From positions 20,239,458-20,303,457 of the forward strand of contig NC_133219.1 of NCBI RefSeq assembly GCF_040436345.1: DNA of 64,000 bases, read 5' to 3'. Source of the stretch: Pagrus major (Eukaryota; Chordata; Actinopteri; Spariformes; Sparidae). Each line of letters opens with the position of its first letter. Position 1 is the stretch's first letter. Below the pieces are notes generated by a model. That model was not told the DNA's origin. It did no database searches and saw only the letters and a program-made list of their open reading frames with translations. Shown here piece after piece: positions 1 to 11,700 of this stretch. Made by a program: the position numbers and the translations under genes.

Positions 1-293
1 AGAGCTGTACCTAATAAAGTGGTTCAGAACATACCTATTACAGAATGTGTGTGTACAACCAGCACTGATGTTCTTCCTGCGTGTGGGCTCATGTGGCAAA
101 TACTTCAGAGTTAGTTGGTCTGTGTTAAATAAACAAGCTATTAATGTGCTGTTAAATTGGTTTGACTGTAGCATTATATCTGATCGGGCTGTGTGTGTAC
201 ATGTACAAGTACCATAATGATGATGTAACTTAATTTAATGTCATATTTTAGTTTGAACTGTGTTAATATGTAACCTCCTCATTTGTGTTTCAG

Positions 294-2588
294 CCAGGAA
301 CTATGATAGAATGGGGAAACCACTGGTAAGGGTCAACAAGTTGCTTTAAACAAATTTATGATATCAGTTGCCTGAACTTTTCCCTGTGTAAACATCAAGT
401 ATTGCAGTAGTCAGGTGATTATTACACCTCTGAAAATAACATGTCTTACAACAGGGCACGGGCAATCAAATACAGACAGGAAAACAACGAAGCAGTGGGT
501 GGGTTCTTCTCGCAAATCGGCGACCTGTATGCTGTTCATCATTTGTGGGGTGAGTATGTAACATATGTTCATCACCACAGACATATTGTTTTGAGTGTTT
601 GTAAAGGAGGCAAGCTTCAGTAGCTTTCACAAGGAATTAATCAAACATTACCTACCAAGGAAAAATGTGGATGTTTACATATGTTACAGTAGGGGCAGAA
701 TGACTGGCCCCCTGCAAATAATGATCCACAAAATATGCCTATTAAATATCCCTTTTACTAGAGTCCGACTGATATATCGGTATATTATCAGCTGATATTG
801 GCCTATCACAGATGTATCGGTAATGTCTTATATGTTGGCTGATATTTTCCGATAAATCTTTTTTCTTTACAGAACATAAGCAGAAATAGATACTTTGGGG
901 GAATTTAATATAATTAGATTCACAGCAAAGTTAACTGTTTTAGTGCACTGGTGTCAATTTGGACAATAAAGTTGATTGTTATGCAAATAAAAAATGAAAA
1001 AAATAACTTGACTCTTCCTTACTTGCAAAGAAAGTCCATGGTACATGTCGGCAGTAAGACTGAAATCCGAGGCACTCTGATATAGTTAAAAATCCTTTAT
1101 TAATTTAATAGATAAGCCTACGTATCTCGACTCAAAGAGGGCAAGCTTATTGTTAAACTGTTAAATATCCTGCCTCCATTATGTAACTTCGTCACGTGTT
1201 CCACAATTGAGGCATCATTGCAAAAATTGTGTGTTCATGTATATATTCTGTGTGTATAAGAATATTGGCCGATGAATTGATATCAGAATTTTTTTACTCC
1301 GTAATATCGCTATCCGCATCAGCCCCAATAATCTATCATTGGACTCTATACCTTTTTATAGAGATCTAAAATGGAGAAACCCTATGGTGATGTTGGGCTT
1401 TGGGGGTAGAATTAGCTTTTAGCCCTTCCACCTTCTCTGCAGCTCGCCAGCTACTGAGGTTTAATCCAAGCTATTTGATCATTTCTGCTCGAAATTATTT
1501 GTTCAGCTAAAACTCAATTTTGCCTGAAATCAACCTTCTAAGAATATCAACGCCAAAATATTATATATCAAAGTGATATACAGTAAATTCAATCACACAT
1601 AATGTAATATATGGTTTGGTTACTTGCGTTTACAGCTTATGAAAGCCTCCAATCCCGGGACGATACAAGGAACTCTGCCTGGCTGAAGGAGGGATGGGAT
1701 TCCAATGTGTATTATACAGGTAGACGAGACATTAACACACATATATTCCCAAAAAAAGAAATCTACCATTTAGCCATGAGTGATGAGATGATCATAAGAT
1801 GCCAATCACAAGCAAGTATTCAACGTAACATACAGTACATTATATTATCTGAAACGTTAAGCTTTGATCGTGCAAGAATGGGCAGTTTTGTCTCAAATCT
1901 GGATGAGATTGTACGTCACAGCAATACAAGAGGAAAGAGTTCAGACCGACAACTTGTGTATTAAAATATAAAGTTTACTTGACTCACTCCCTGTGAAGCA
2001 TATTGAGAGCATAGGAAGAGACTAGCACACATCCCCCCCCTGTAGAGAAGAGAGCCCACAGGTGGATGCTGAGGATATGGAGGGAGCAAACATCCATTCA
2101 TTTATCAAGAGCAGGCTTGTAGCTGCAGCAGCAAAGCAAGCAGGTAAGCTCAGAAATATATACAATATGAGTTGGCATATTAGGGAAGAGGTTTACCAAA
2201 CATGTATCCAGGCAATGCTGTTTCAGTGCCACCTGGGCATGGCTTTATTGTGTCATTTCTACAGTATTTGTTCTGTCTCAGCGCATAAAGACACATTTAT
2301 AGCTAGATGGATGTTTCAGCAACAGGAAAGCGTATTTATTTTTGACCGTAAAAAGGGTGAACATGATGTGATGACGGTCATTAACTCTACTTTACGATAC
2401 ATGTGCTGACCTCTTTGAAAATAATGTAGTCATCATTGTAAGTTCAACTTTAAATTAAACTTAAGTCCATGGTCTTTGAGTTAATGTTAACTCTTTAACA
2501 TGTTTCTCCCGTTCTCTCTTCAGTGCCTTTGATCAGAAGCATGGAGTCTAGAATAATGATTCCCACCAAGAGTTCACCTTTACAATGA
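294..2588 (+). CDS. nipsnap1: NIPSNAP1, C-terminal four exons (5' part outside window)
   Basis: Four exons at 294-325, 455-549, 1636-1719 and 2524-2588 (TGA at 2586) join in frame, each flanked by AG/GT, to give the last 91 residues. The peptide begins [11 protein letters not shown], continues through [11 protein letters not shown] and VHHLWAY, and ends [10 protein letters not shown]. This is the hallmark C-terminus of the NIPSNAP family (ferredoxin-like dimeric alpha/beta-barrel fold). NIPSNAP1 and NIPSNAP2 are mitochondrial proteins linked to mitophagy. AIKYRQEN and LQSRDDT are closer to NIPSNAP1 than to NIPSNAP2, and the neighbouring castor1 and LIF-type genes agree with the human 22q12 position of NIPSNAP1. 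Upstream exons with the mitochondrial targeting sequence lie left of the window. An AATAAA at 3120-3125 could end the transcript. Confidence 0.93.
759..1348. mobile_element. Non-autonomous DNA transposon with short inverted ends, nipsnap1 intron
   Basis: The left end reads TAGAGTCCGACTGATA and the right end is its imperfect reverse complement (ends GGACTCTA at 1348). The subterminal parts are rich in the ATCGG/CCGAT words typical of abundant teleost MITEs. CCTTTTA at 751-757 and CCTTTTT at 1351-1357 may be a decayed target duplication. No coding capacity is visible. It lies in the intron between the second and third visible nipsnap1 exons. A related copy is at 39471-39864. Confidence 0.6.
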
Positions 2589-3626
2589 GAAGACTGAAGC
2601 TCCAAAATCAAAATCCACCTACTGCCAGAGCAACATGGTTTTTCTTTTTATCTGCTTGCTGATCTGTGTTACGTTTAAGTATGTAAACAAAAACATTTTC
2701 CGAGAGTATATTTGCACAGAGGCCAACCAGTCATGACATGTAATGATGCAGAGTTTGTGTGCATTTATTTGACAATCCTAAAATGCTGCATTTCCAGAAA
2801 TGTAATTCAATCATGTGGAAGAAAGAAGTGACAATGGGCAAAATGAAATGCCAGATCATATGTATTACATTTCTTGCATGTTTATTACAATATAAAATGA
2901 CAATTACATGAGCAAGAGCAACGTTTGGTATATATCCTGCTTTTTGTTTTTACCATGAATTATGGTAATGGACCATGTAATTTGTTTTTCACAATGAAGA
3001 CTACCTCAGTCACCTCAAATCTGATCATCATTGTGCTGATTTAAAATTTACAGTAACGTGTAAAGAGCCTACCAGGAGCATCTGTGTTACTTCTGATATG
3101 AAGTGGACAGTATTTTCAAAATAAAAGTTGACTAACACACAGCAATGTGGTCACTGGTCATTATAATATACAGAGCCAAGGTTGCAGAGACAAAGAGAGG
3201 AAACTGCAGTTTGGGAGTTCAACCCAGTCAGATTTTAAGATATATAACTGAATGCTAAATGCATCTAAAGCCAGGGTTTTCATCAACACCAACACAGCAG
3301 GGCAGCACACACCCCACTTCACTGTCTCATATTTCTCTAAAACTTTGTGAAATGCTGAGTAGGTTTAGAATATTCAAATGATGAGGAGCCATAAGTGGAT
3401 GTTTCTTCATATTAAGGGATCACAAGCAACAAGGGACAGTGGCCTGATATAATGTGATATTGTATGCTTTAGCATTACAGTTTGACATTTCAGAAACTTT
3501 GCTTATTCGCTTTCTTACACAGAGTTAGATGACAGGATCTTTACCACTCTCATATCTGTCTGGTAAATGTGATTATAAAGACTACACAGCCAACAGTCGC
3601 GTTAGTGACATTGTCTCGTTGAATGG
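2589..3626 (+). other. nipsnap1 3' UTR and spacer
   Basis: This AT-rich sequence follows the nipsnap1 stop codon. The first canonical poly(A) signal is AATAAA at 3120-3125, which suggests a 3' UTR of roughly 550 nt. Nothing else is recognisable up to the transposon at 3627. Confidence 0.5.
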
Positions 3627-3725
3627 TACGGAAGCCCTAAAGGGCCATGCATTCATACATTTTATTTCCTCCGTTTTCCCGTGATAACGAGTTAATTTCA
3701 TTTGTTTTCTCGAGATCTCGAGTTA

Positions 3726-4130
3726 TTATCTCGAAATAACAACTGCCGTTTTCCCGAGATAACGGGATAATTTTCTTGAGATAACGAAACTTTGTTTTCC
3801 CGAGATAGATAACGATATAATTAATTCGAGATCTCGAGATAATGACTGTGATATGATAGGCCTGAGATTATGGAGACGCCCGGGACCTCGAAGCTGGTCA
3901 GCTATGTAGTTAATGATAATATCGGGCTCACTTAGATTGCGCCGCCGATATAGCTGAAGCCTTGCTAACCGTCTTTTTAGATTACGCACACTAATGTGTA
4001 TATTATCTGTAATAGCAAGGCATAATGCTATTTCAGCCTGTGTCAGGCCTTGATTGAAAAGATATGTGACGCGGTGATCGATATGCTCCTGCTCCTCTGA
4101 CATTGCTAAACTGAATGATGTTTCCTGCAA
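3726..4130 (-). pseudogene. Transposase N-terminal fragment, copy 1
   Basis: An open frame on the minus strand starts MQETSFSLAMSEEQEHIDH and contains FNQGLTQAEIALCLA and RNLKRRLARLQLYRR, which look like a helix-turn-helix DNA-binding region. After about residue 85 (GPGRLHN) the frame runs into the CTCGAGAT-rich repeat and encodes low-complexity SRDLE/SREN-type sequence, so the integrase catalytic core is missing. It is a truncated passenger of the surrounding transposon, not a host gene. Compared with copy 2 it has a two-codon insertion (AITDN against ADN). Confidence 0.7.
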
Positions 4131-4180
4131 TGATTTAATATACTACACTATAGTTTTGTTTTCTCAAGGTCTCGAATTAA

Positions 4181-4636
4181 TTATATCGTTATCTCGGAAA
4201 ACAAAGTTTCGTTATCTCGAGATCTCGAGAAAATTATCTTGAAATAACAACTGCCGTTTTCCCGAGATAACGGGATAATTTTCTCGAGATCTCGAGATAA
4301 CGAAACTTTGTTTTCCCGAGATAACGATCTAATTAATTCGAGATCTCGAGATAATGACTGTGATATGATAGGCCTGAGATTATGGAGACGCCCGGGACCT
4401 TGTAGCTGGTCAGCTATGTAGTTAATGACAATACTGGGCTCACTTAGATTGCGCCGCCGATATAGTTGAAGCCTTGCTAACCGTCTTTTTAGATTACGCA
4501 CACTAATGTGTATATTATCTGCAAGGCATAATGCTATTTCAGCCTGTGTCAGGCCTTGATTGAAAAGATATGTGACGCAGTGATCGATATGCTCCTGCTC
4601 CTCTGACATTGCTACACTGAATGATGTTTCCTGCAA
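4181..4636 (-). pseudogene. Transposase N-terminal fragment, copy 2
   Basis: This is a second copy, about 507 bp from the first, with the same start (MQETSFSVAMSEEQEH) and the same helix-turn-helix region, differing at only a few residues. It too loses similarity after GPGRLHN and reads through inverted-repeat DNA as SRENGS-type low complexity. The two copies are direct repeats, so an internal duplication, not two separate insertions, best explains them. Confidence 0.7.
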
Positions 4637-4905
4637 TGATTTAATATACTATACTATCATTTTGTTTTCTCAAGATCTCAAATTAATTATATCGTTATCT
4701 CGGAAAACAAAGTTTCGTTATCTCGAGATCTTGAGAAAATTATCTCGAAATAACAACTGCCGTTTTCCCGAGATAACGGGATAATTTTCTCGAGATCTCG
4801 AGATAACGACATAATTAATTCGAAATGAAATTAACTCGTTATCACAGGAAAATGGAGGAAATAAAATGTATGAATGCAAGGCCCTTTAGGGCTTCCGTAG
4901 AATGG

Positions 4906-5777
4906 TCAGCAAAACACGTAACTAAAACCTTTCACATAACTGCATTTATTGTGATTTTCATCTTTTTTAGTACCTTTTGTGAGCCCAGTTGGTGGCCATG
5001 TTGGTACTGGGCGAGATGATGTAGTTCACTGAGCGGTTTCACACAAACTAGATAGTATTTAACTTTGACTTTCTTGCCTTGAAAAGCATCTTATGTGTAG
5101 TTCATAGCACAATTCAAGTGGGATCAAAAAAATATTTGCCTTTCTCCATTCACTACCATACAACGATTTTCCGAATAGGGTGGGTGGTCCGCCGGTCGAC
5201 TCTCTATGCTGGGAAACAAGCAGAGACTCTCACACAACTTTTAAAATCTCTTGAACTACAATTTGTCCTTTTTAGATTTCAATTTTTGTATGCATTTTTG
5301 ACAATTGGTTCCTTACTTTAAGATTTTCCTTAAAGCGCAAACCATGAAAAACGGCTTCAGACCAAATGGACACAAAAGCCCACATGCTACTAATATTTTG
5401 GACTTTTTATACTTTAATTTTGAGGGCCGAAAAGCGGAACTTGAGTTTCTTGTCACTCTCTCACACTTGACCACCCTCCACATGTGCGAGACACTAAAAA
5501 ATATGTACCTGCACCTTTAAGGGGAGGGGGCGTGTCTTTGTGGGGCTGTCCCTGTATTTGAATATACAGTAGTTGAGCAGAGCTGGAGTCGGGTTGCGTC
5601 GGATGTTTTTCGCCTTGTGAGCCGAACCCAGCGGGACGTGGTGGTTGCATTCGTCGGTAATGCCCATCATCCAGGCCTGTATTTAACATTTTGAATGATA
5701 GCACTCAGCTAGTCGAGCGCTTTCTCTCGCCGCATGCACACACACACGGGGAGACTGCTCTGCTCGCAACCGACAAC
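4906..5777 (+). promoter_or_regulatory. castor1: castor1 upstream region and 5' UTR
   Basis: The spacer between the transposon and the castor1 start codon becomes GC-richer from about 5520, where a G-rich block is followed by a TATA-like ATATACA near 5560. The 5' UTR probably starts within the last 200 bp before ATG 5778. The transcription start cannot be fixed from sequence alone. Confidence 0.35.
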
Positions 5778-8700
5778 ATGGACTTGCACATATTGGACCA
5801 CAGGCTACGGGTCACCAGCATATCCAAGAATGGGCTGGTGAATTTCACACACCCCCTGATTAAACTGATATTCCTCCGGAACAGGACACGGTAAGAAGTA
5901 CCCACTGATCCGGGTCAGACGTTTGTGTCGCTCCTGTGTGAGCCTGGTAATCCAGCACGGATGTATGAGATAACCTACAGCGCCTTTGCATTCATTGGGT
6001 GGCCGAGCCATTATTGGGCTTTATGCCCGTGCATGTCCTGATCTGCCTCTATGAAAATGACATACTGCAGTGCACGTAGCCGTAGGTAATTACAGCAGTT
6101 TGTGACAGATATTTAACGTTTGGAAAACATCAGACAGTATAATTAAGTATTCATTCTCACAATGGAGATGGATCTCATCCGCTAGGTTTCTTATTTGCAA
6201 AGAAATCTGAAGCAGTTTAATCAACACAGTCCATTCTCACGTGTTAATGTGTATTTATTTCCCATGCATGACTGCTGCTTCAAGCATCTTAAAAAAAAAC
6301 AAAAAAAACATGCACTGCCCACCACTGTATTTTTTGTGGGACCTTGTTTCTCGACCCTTGACCTCCTTTACCCAAACTCAGCATCCAGCTTGCAAGTTGT
6401 CCGGATCTCATATTGGCGTTGGCACCAGTTTTCAGTTAATCCCTGGATATCCTCTCATTGTTATGCAATTGTTTATTGCTCGGGCTGCCCCACATATGCA
6501 GGGCCAGAAGATGAGCTCAGCATCTGCCTCCGAGCTGCCAATGATATGGGCCCGGGCAGTGGCTCGGCTAAGTTACCAACAAGTTGTAGGCAAATGCCAG
6601 GGAAGATTTTCCTCCTCTTATCGCCTTTCGTGACGTCTGAGGTGTAGATACCACACTGTCCCAGAGGATTTGCTCATTGTAAGCATCCAGTAATTATCAG
6701 CAATAGAACAGTCCTTTAATAATCAGTTTACAAGGCCAACAGGACTAGTATATGCCTGCATGAGGGATCATGATACTGTAAAACACTTGTTGTCCATTCC
6801 TTGTGAACTGACATTGAGATATGAGATTGAAATCTTGTATATTTGTCAAACACTTAACATCTTTTCACGCCTAGCTGCATCCACTGGCACTCATTTGTCA
6901 CAGAGTATCAGGCGATACAGTAGGATTTGACATGTCCAAACCAGACACACTGTGTCACCATGAATTGCAAAACATCATGAACAACTGTAGTGTACTAAGT
7001 AAATAACTAGTCACTGTGAGTAATACAGACATGCGCTGTAATTGGATCAGTATTTCTAAGCACAACAGGTTTGTGATGAGTAATCCAAAATGTTCATCCA
7101 GACTTTCAGTCAGGACTTTATTATTTCAAAAGTATGAGCCTACATTTTCAACTCAACATGCTCTGTTAAGCATTCGGTGTCTGTGAAAAAACAAAGCAGG
7201 CTGAGCCCAGAATGAGCCAGAAAAAAAAGCATGCAGGCTGCACTTCCTTGGATTAGCAGGCCTGTCTGCTTTTCAGCGTTTTGTTGTGCTTGCTTTGGAG
7301 TTATGTCATCGCACTGTGGCGTGGATGTATTTTTTGTCTCGTTTTTCTTGTTCTTTTTCTGTTGCGAGGTTGTTTCGTTTTTTTTTTTTTTCTTCCTCTG
7401 GTCAAACTATAGACAATGCAGATTGGGGAGTGGTGAAGACTGAAGTTCATGGCAACTCAAAACAATCGTGGAGCAAAAACAAGCCTGATTGCTGTGGTTG
7501 GTTTTAGCCATCTCCCTCTTTCAGGCCCCTGCTATTCATTAGAGAAGAACTCCCAGAGAATGCGCACAAAGTGATTTGAAAGCAGTCCTGAGCAGAATTT
7601 TAAAGAGGTAATCACTTTTAGGACCCGAGCATATCCCAGATTGTGAGAGGGTATTTTCCTCAAACATCATCCAACACAACTGAGTCATTACGACACCTGT
7701 GGTGCAGGGGATAAAAGTAGTCAAACACTGTGCCTGTCTAGAAATAAAACTCCTTATTTGATGATTCATGACTTAACAGTGAGGACAGTTAGGATGTTTA
7801 AAGGCAAGAGAATACTACAGTTTTTGGATTGTGTGCGTGTGTGTGTAACTTCTCACATTTTTGCAAAAAGTGGATGCATGTAAACACAGAAGGATGTGAA
7901 TGAATCCTCTCATGATGGGTGAAATAATATGAATCATGGGCTTGCAAACAGTGTGTTTTTAATCTTACATTGTCCTTAGTTGCCCGGTATCAGCCCAGTC
8001 TATCGGCCTTACTGTACTGTGGATGCAGCCCTGCAGGCTCCACACAGTCCTCCTTTCTTCTCTTCGGCGGCTCACTAACGAGAGCATGGGTTGGAACAAT
8101 GCCTCAGCTGAGCCAGAAACCCAGTGGGGAGTTTTCCACTTGTCTGCTTCAGTGATCTGTCATGGTTGGGGCTCTCGCTCCCCGTGTTTACACAAAGCGG
8201 CCCCCATCTAATAACAAGAAGGGATTTCTATGAAAAAAAACATCCCCATTGTTCTGAAAAAAGAGGAGCTCGTGAGAACGCTGTAGATCAGTTTTTTTTT
8301 TTTTTTGAGGAAGCTGCGAAGGTAGCAGATAGCTTTGGTCGTCCGCTGGCGATGAGGCTGAGATAGCTCAAGGCTAACTCCTCCCACGTCAACAACATCA
8401 GTTTGCTTCGCTCTTATCATGTTTCCTCAGCTGGAGCATCAGTTGCAGAAACCCCACCACCATCAACCCTCACTACCTCGCCGCTGCTACCACCCGTCGG
8501 TTTGTGCAGCTGGATCAAAGTCCAGACCCTTGTGTGCTTGGTTTTCATCTTCCCCACTTGGCCGCTCCCTCGCTACCTGTTGCTTCCTCTTCTCTTTGGT
8601 TTGTTTTCCATCTCCTTTTCATGTGACTTCATGCCTCAATAAAAGGAGCTTGTTTTTTCAACTCATTACCACCACTGATCATACACAGACTATGTGGCCC

Positions 8701-11700
8701 TGTTGCAGAGTGCTGTACAAACATGTTTGATTAGTTGATTAATCATTGAGTCCATGCAATGTGCAAAGGAGGGGAAATTGCCCGTCTCATGTTCAAACAG
8801 TCCAAAACGCAAATAATATTCAAATCACGGCTATCAAATAGCTAAATTTTACATTGGTGAAGCTAAAACTTGCAAATGTTCAGCGATAAATTGATAAACG
8901 ACTCATGCTTAATCTATCAGACTTTTTGTGTGATCAATTTATTTAATCAGTCATTGTGATTTAAAAGGGAGGGTTGGTGGAAGTCTGTTTTTTTCCCAAT
9001 AATTACAGACTTTTTTGGACAAATGGGAGGGTGAAGAGGAAGAGATGTTAAGGGTTTCCAGGATGCCTCTTCGGAAGTGCGTGTCGGATGCCAGGCCGCT
9101 CCTCCCAACATCAATGGGTTGTGTTACGACCATTTCTGTACCTTTTTTGTAAAACAGACAATATGATTCTCATTATTCTCATTCCCATTCTGTGATTGGC
9201 CTGATCTGTGGAGGGAAAAATGGAGCCAGTGTTTGAACTTCTCTTTTTTTCCAAAAAGGCCAGGAAATTGACTACCATGAACCCACCTCGACCCATCTAT
9301 TACTTGAAAGCTGGGACCAGGAACCACGAAGAACAAAAAACGGCGTTTGCCACATATAACCCATCCTCCCAAGCCCACACAGTTTGTAAAATACATCCAA
9401 GTTTTCTGTTATTCCTCTTTTGCCGATTGAAATATCACAGCTAAACCACTTCAGCTTTGCTTATTTGCTTTCATCTGTGCTCTCTGAGACGAGTCTGACC
9501 TCTGCTCTCCGACACTTCACCTCCCAAGCAGGGTCACTTACTTGCGTAGTTTATTTTGCACTACCTTGTGTCCGCAGATGCACTTTGCAGTTTGCTTGTA
9601 ATTGCTGTTGACAAGGCACTTTCATCATTATCAGCCCTGTCTGACCACACATGATTAATGCCAGGGTCGGAAAACACTTCGTACAAACCAGTACTGTTGG
9701 AGCTTTGTGCATCCTTTGGGCTCTATTAGTCCTCAACCTTTTTTTTTTTCCCTTTATGTGTTGATGTGGAGACAGAGGGTAGATGGAAGTGTAAGGGCAG
9801 TGTGCTTTTCAGTGATGCATAACAATATTTTACTTATTGTAGTTAAAAGCAACCTTACTTAGACTGAGTGATTTTCCGGAGTGCTTGCCAGTGGGCTGTA
9901 ATGAAGCTTAGGTGAGGCATCTTATCCGTCTTATCTGTACCTCACAAACAGGAAACCAAACAAGCACAGTTGTCACACAGATTGATTGGCCTTGGGTTGC
10001 TCGACAACTCACAACCAATGCGTTGTTGAGGTTTAGCTGCCTTACAGGTGTAATACAAGAGCCTTCATTATCTTCTCTAAAAGCACATCACATACTTGGA
10101 TCATTCTCACTTGCAGGATAGATGCTTGGCTTACACAACCTGCAGGAAACTGCGAGATGGGGAAGGTGAAGGGTCAACAGGAAATAAGGGGGTTATTATA
10201 ACACAATGGGCTGGCTCAGCTCGCTAGCACAGCTGATAGTTAGTGTTACAGTGTTCTCTTTTTGTCTCTCTGTGGGGTGATTGTCCCATCTCATTGCAGG
10301 GATTACTTTTTGCTGACTCAGGAGTTTGACTGTCTCACTCAGGCCTCTACTGTAATAGCCTCAGCTGACTGATAAGCAGAGGAAGAGGAAGGTGTATCAG
10401 TGAGACATTTTAAGAAAACAGGAATATGTAGCACTTCCTTTTTAGGGCTTCAAAAAATGAAGTTGGGAAGAAAATTGTAACTAAAGAATTGATATGTTTT
10501 GTTAAATTTCTAGGGCAGCTTGTGGTCTATATGTTAAGCCAAGCCAGCAAAAACTAACAGAAGGTGTTTTCTTTATGTTGCAACTTTACCCTTGTTTTAG
10601 TTCATTTTTCTATTTTTCTCTTGACATAACGCTTTGGGTTGTGTTAGGTTCACGCCCAAAAACCACTCGGTCAGGGTTAGGAAATCGTCTTGGTTTGGCT
10701 TAAAATACCTGTTTTCTTCATCAGTAAAACAGCTGGAGATGGTCTGCAGAACACCCAGTTATGGTCGACACGAAAAATGTGGAGATGGTCCAACTTTCCA
10801 TTGAAAATAGCTGGTTTTGGTATATACTGGTGACTGGGCTGCTTTTCAACACTAGGCTTGACACTGGTAGAAAATCTTCCCCAGGAAGTAAAAAAAAGCC
10901 AAAAAGGCCTAAACCTTGAAGCCTTTAGGAGTTTGAGTTGCGAGTGTATTGAAAGCCTTTAGTCTGGACTGTCAAAGTTGCCATTAATATCCAACTGAAC
11001 TACAAGGCAAGTCCAGCTCCTCAGTTACACAGTAATCAGTTCTCTCTGCCTACAATTCGACCACAGTCTCCCTGTTTTTGCGGTTACACATACCAAAGAT
11101 ATTTGTTTGGATGTAGAACAACTGGAATTTATCACATCCAGAAACTTGATTTGAATATTGGCCTAGAAAGCAGAAGTGATCCAAATAATGTTCACTGCAT
11201 AGTTCTTCCCTCAACCCGTACCAGATCCCATGGACCTATTTACTTTTTTTTTACAATATCTGTACTTTTTCTTTCATAAAGGCAACATTCAATAAAACTG
11301 AACGTTGAGGCCAGACCAAGCAACAAACCTTTGAAAAGAAATGCTTTTGGCCCAGAGCCTGATGAAGATCCAAAAACCAGAACTGGAGAGATAAAAGCTA
11401 ACTGTCATCAAAGAACTTAAAGGTTCAGTCTTGTGTACGAGCAGTTGTGAGATCCAAAACAACAACACCTTTATGCAAGCTGTTTTTTTCTGTCTTTTCT
11501 TTGTAAATTTTTAACCCAAATGGGCTGTATCAGTTGGCACAATGGCACCATCTTTTCAAATATTTAACCAAAGTGTCTCTTTTTATAGAACAGGGTAGGA
11601 GAAGGCAGCAAGAGAAGCTTTCAAAGATTGAGAATCGGTGGATCACTCTAAGCCTGCAGAATGCAGACTTGACTAATGCTGTTGCGGAGACATTTCAGCA

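Larger units (their letters stand above)
3627..4899 (-). mobile_element. DNA transposon with 77-bp TIRs and 6-bp TSD (IS3EU-like, tentative)
   Basis: The ends are 77-bp inverted repeats at 3627-3703 and 4823-4899, starting TACGGAAGCCCTAAAGGGCC, with three mismatches between arms. The hexamer GAATGG flanks both sides (3621-3626 and 4900-4905), a perfect target-site duplication. Inside, a unit of about 507 bp is repeated in tandem: its landmark AACTGCCG occurs at 3741, 4249 and 4755. Each full unit carries an N-terminal transposase fragment framed by shorter inverted repeats rich in CTCGAGATCTCGAGATAAC. The helix-turn-helix N-terminus and 6-bp TSD fit an IS3-like eukaryotic integrase-type transposon, but that family name is from memory. 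The catalytic domain is absent, so the copy is non-autonomous. Confidence 0.85.

Noticed and set aside
294-2588. Assignment as NIPSNAP2 instead of NIPSNAP1
   Set aside because: AIKYRQEN and LQSRDDT fit NIPSNAP1 better, and the neighbouring genes match the 22q12 locus. The choice rests on recalled sequences.
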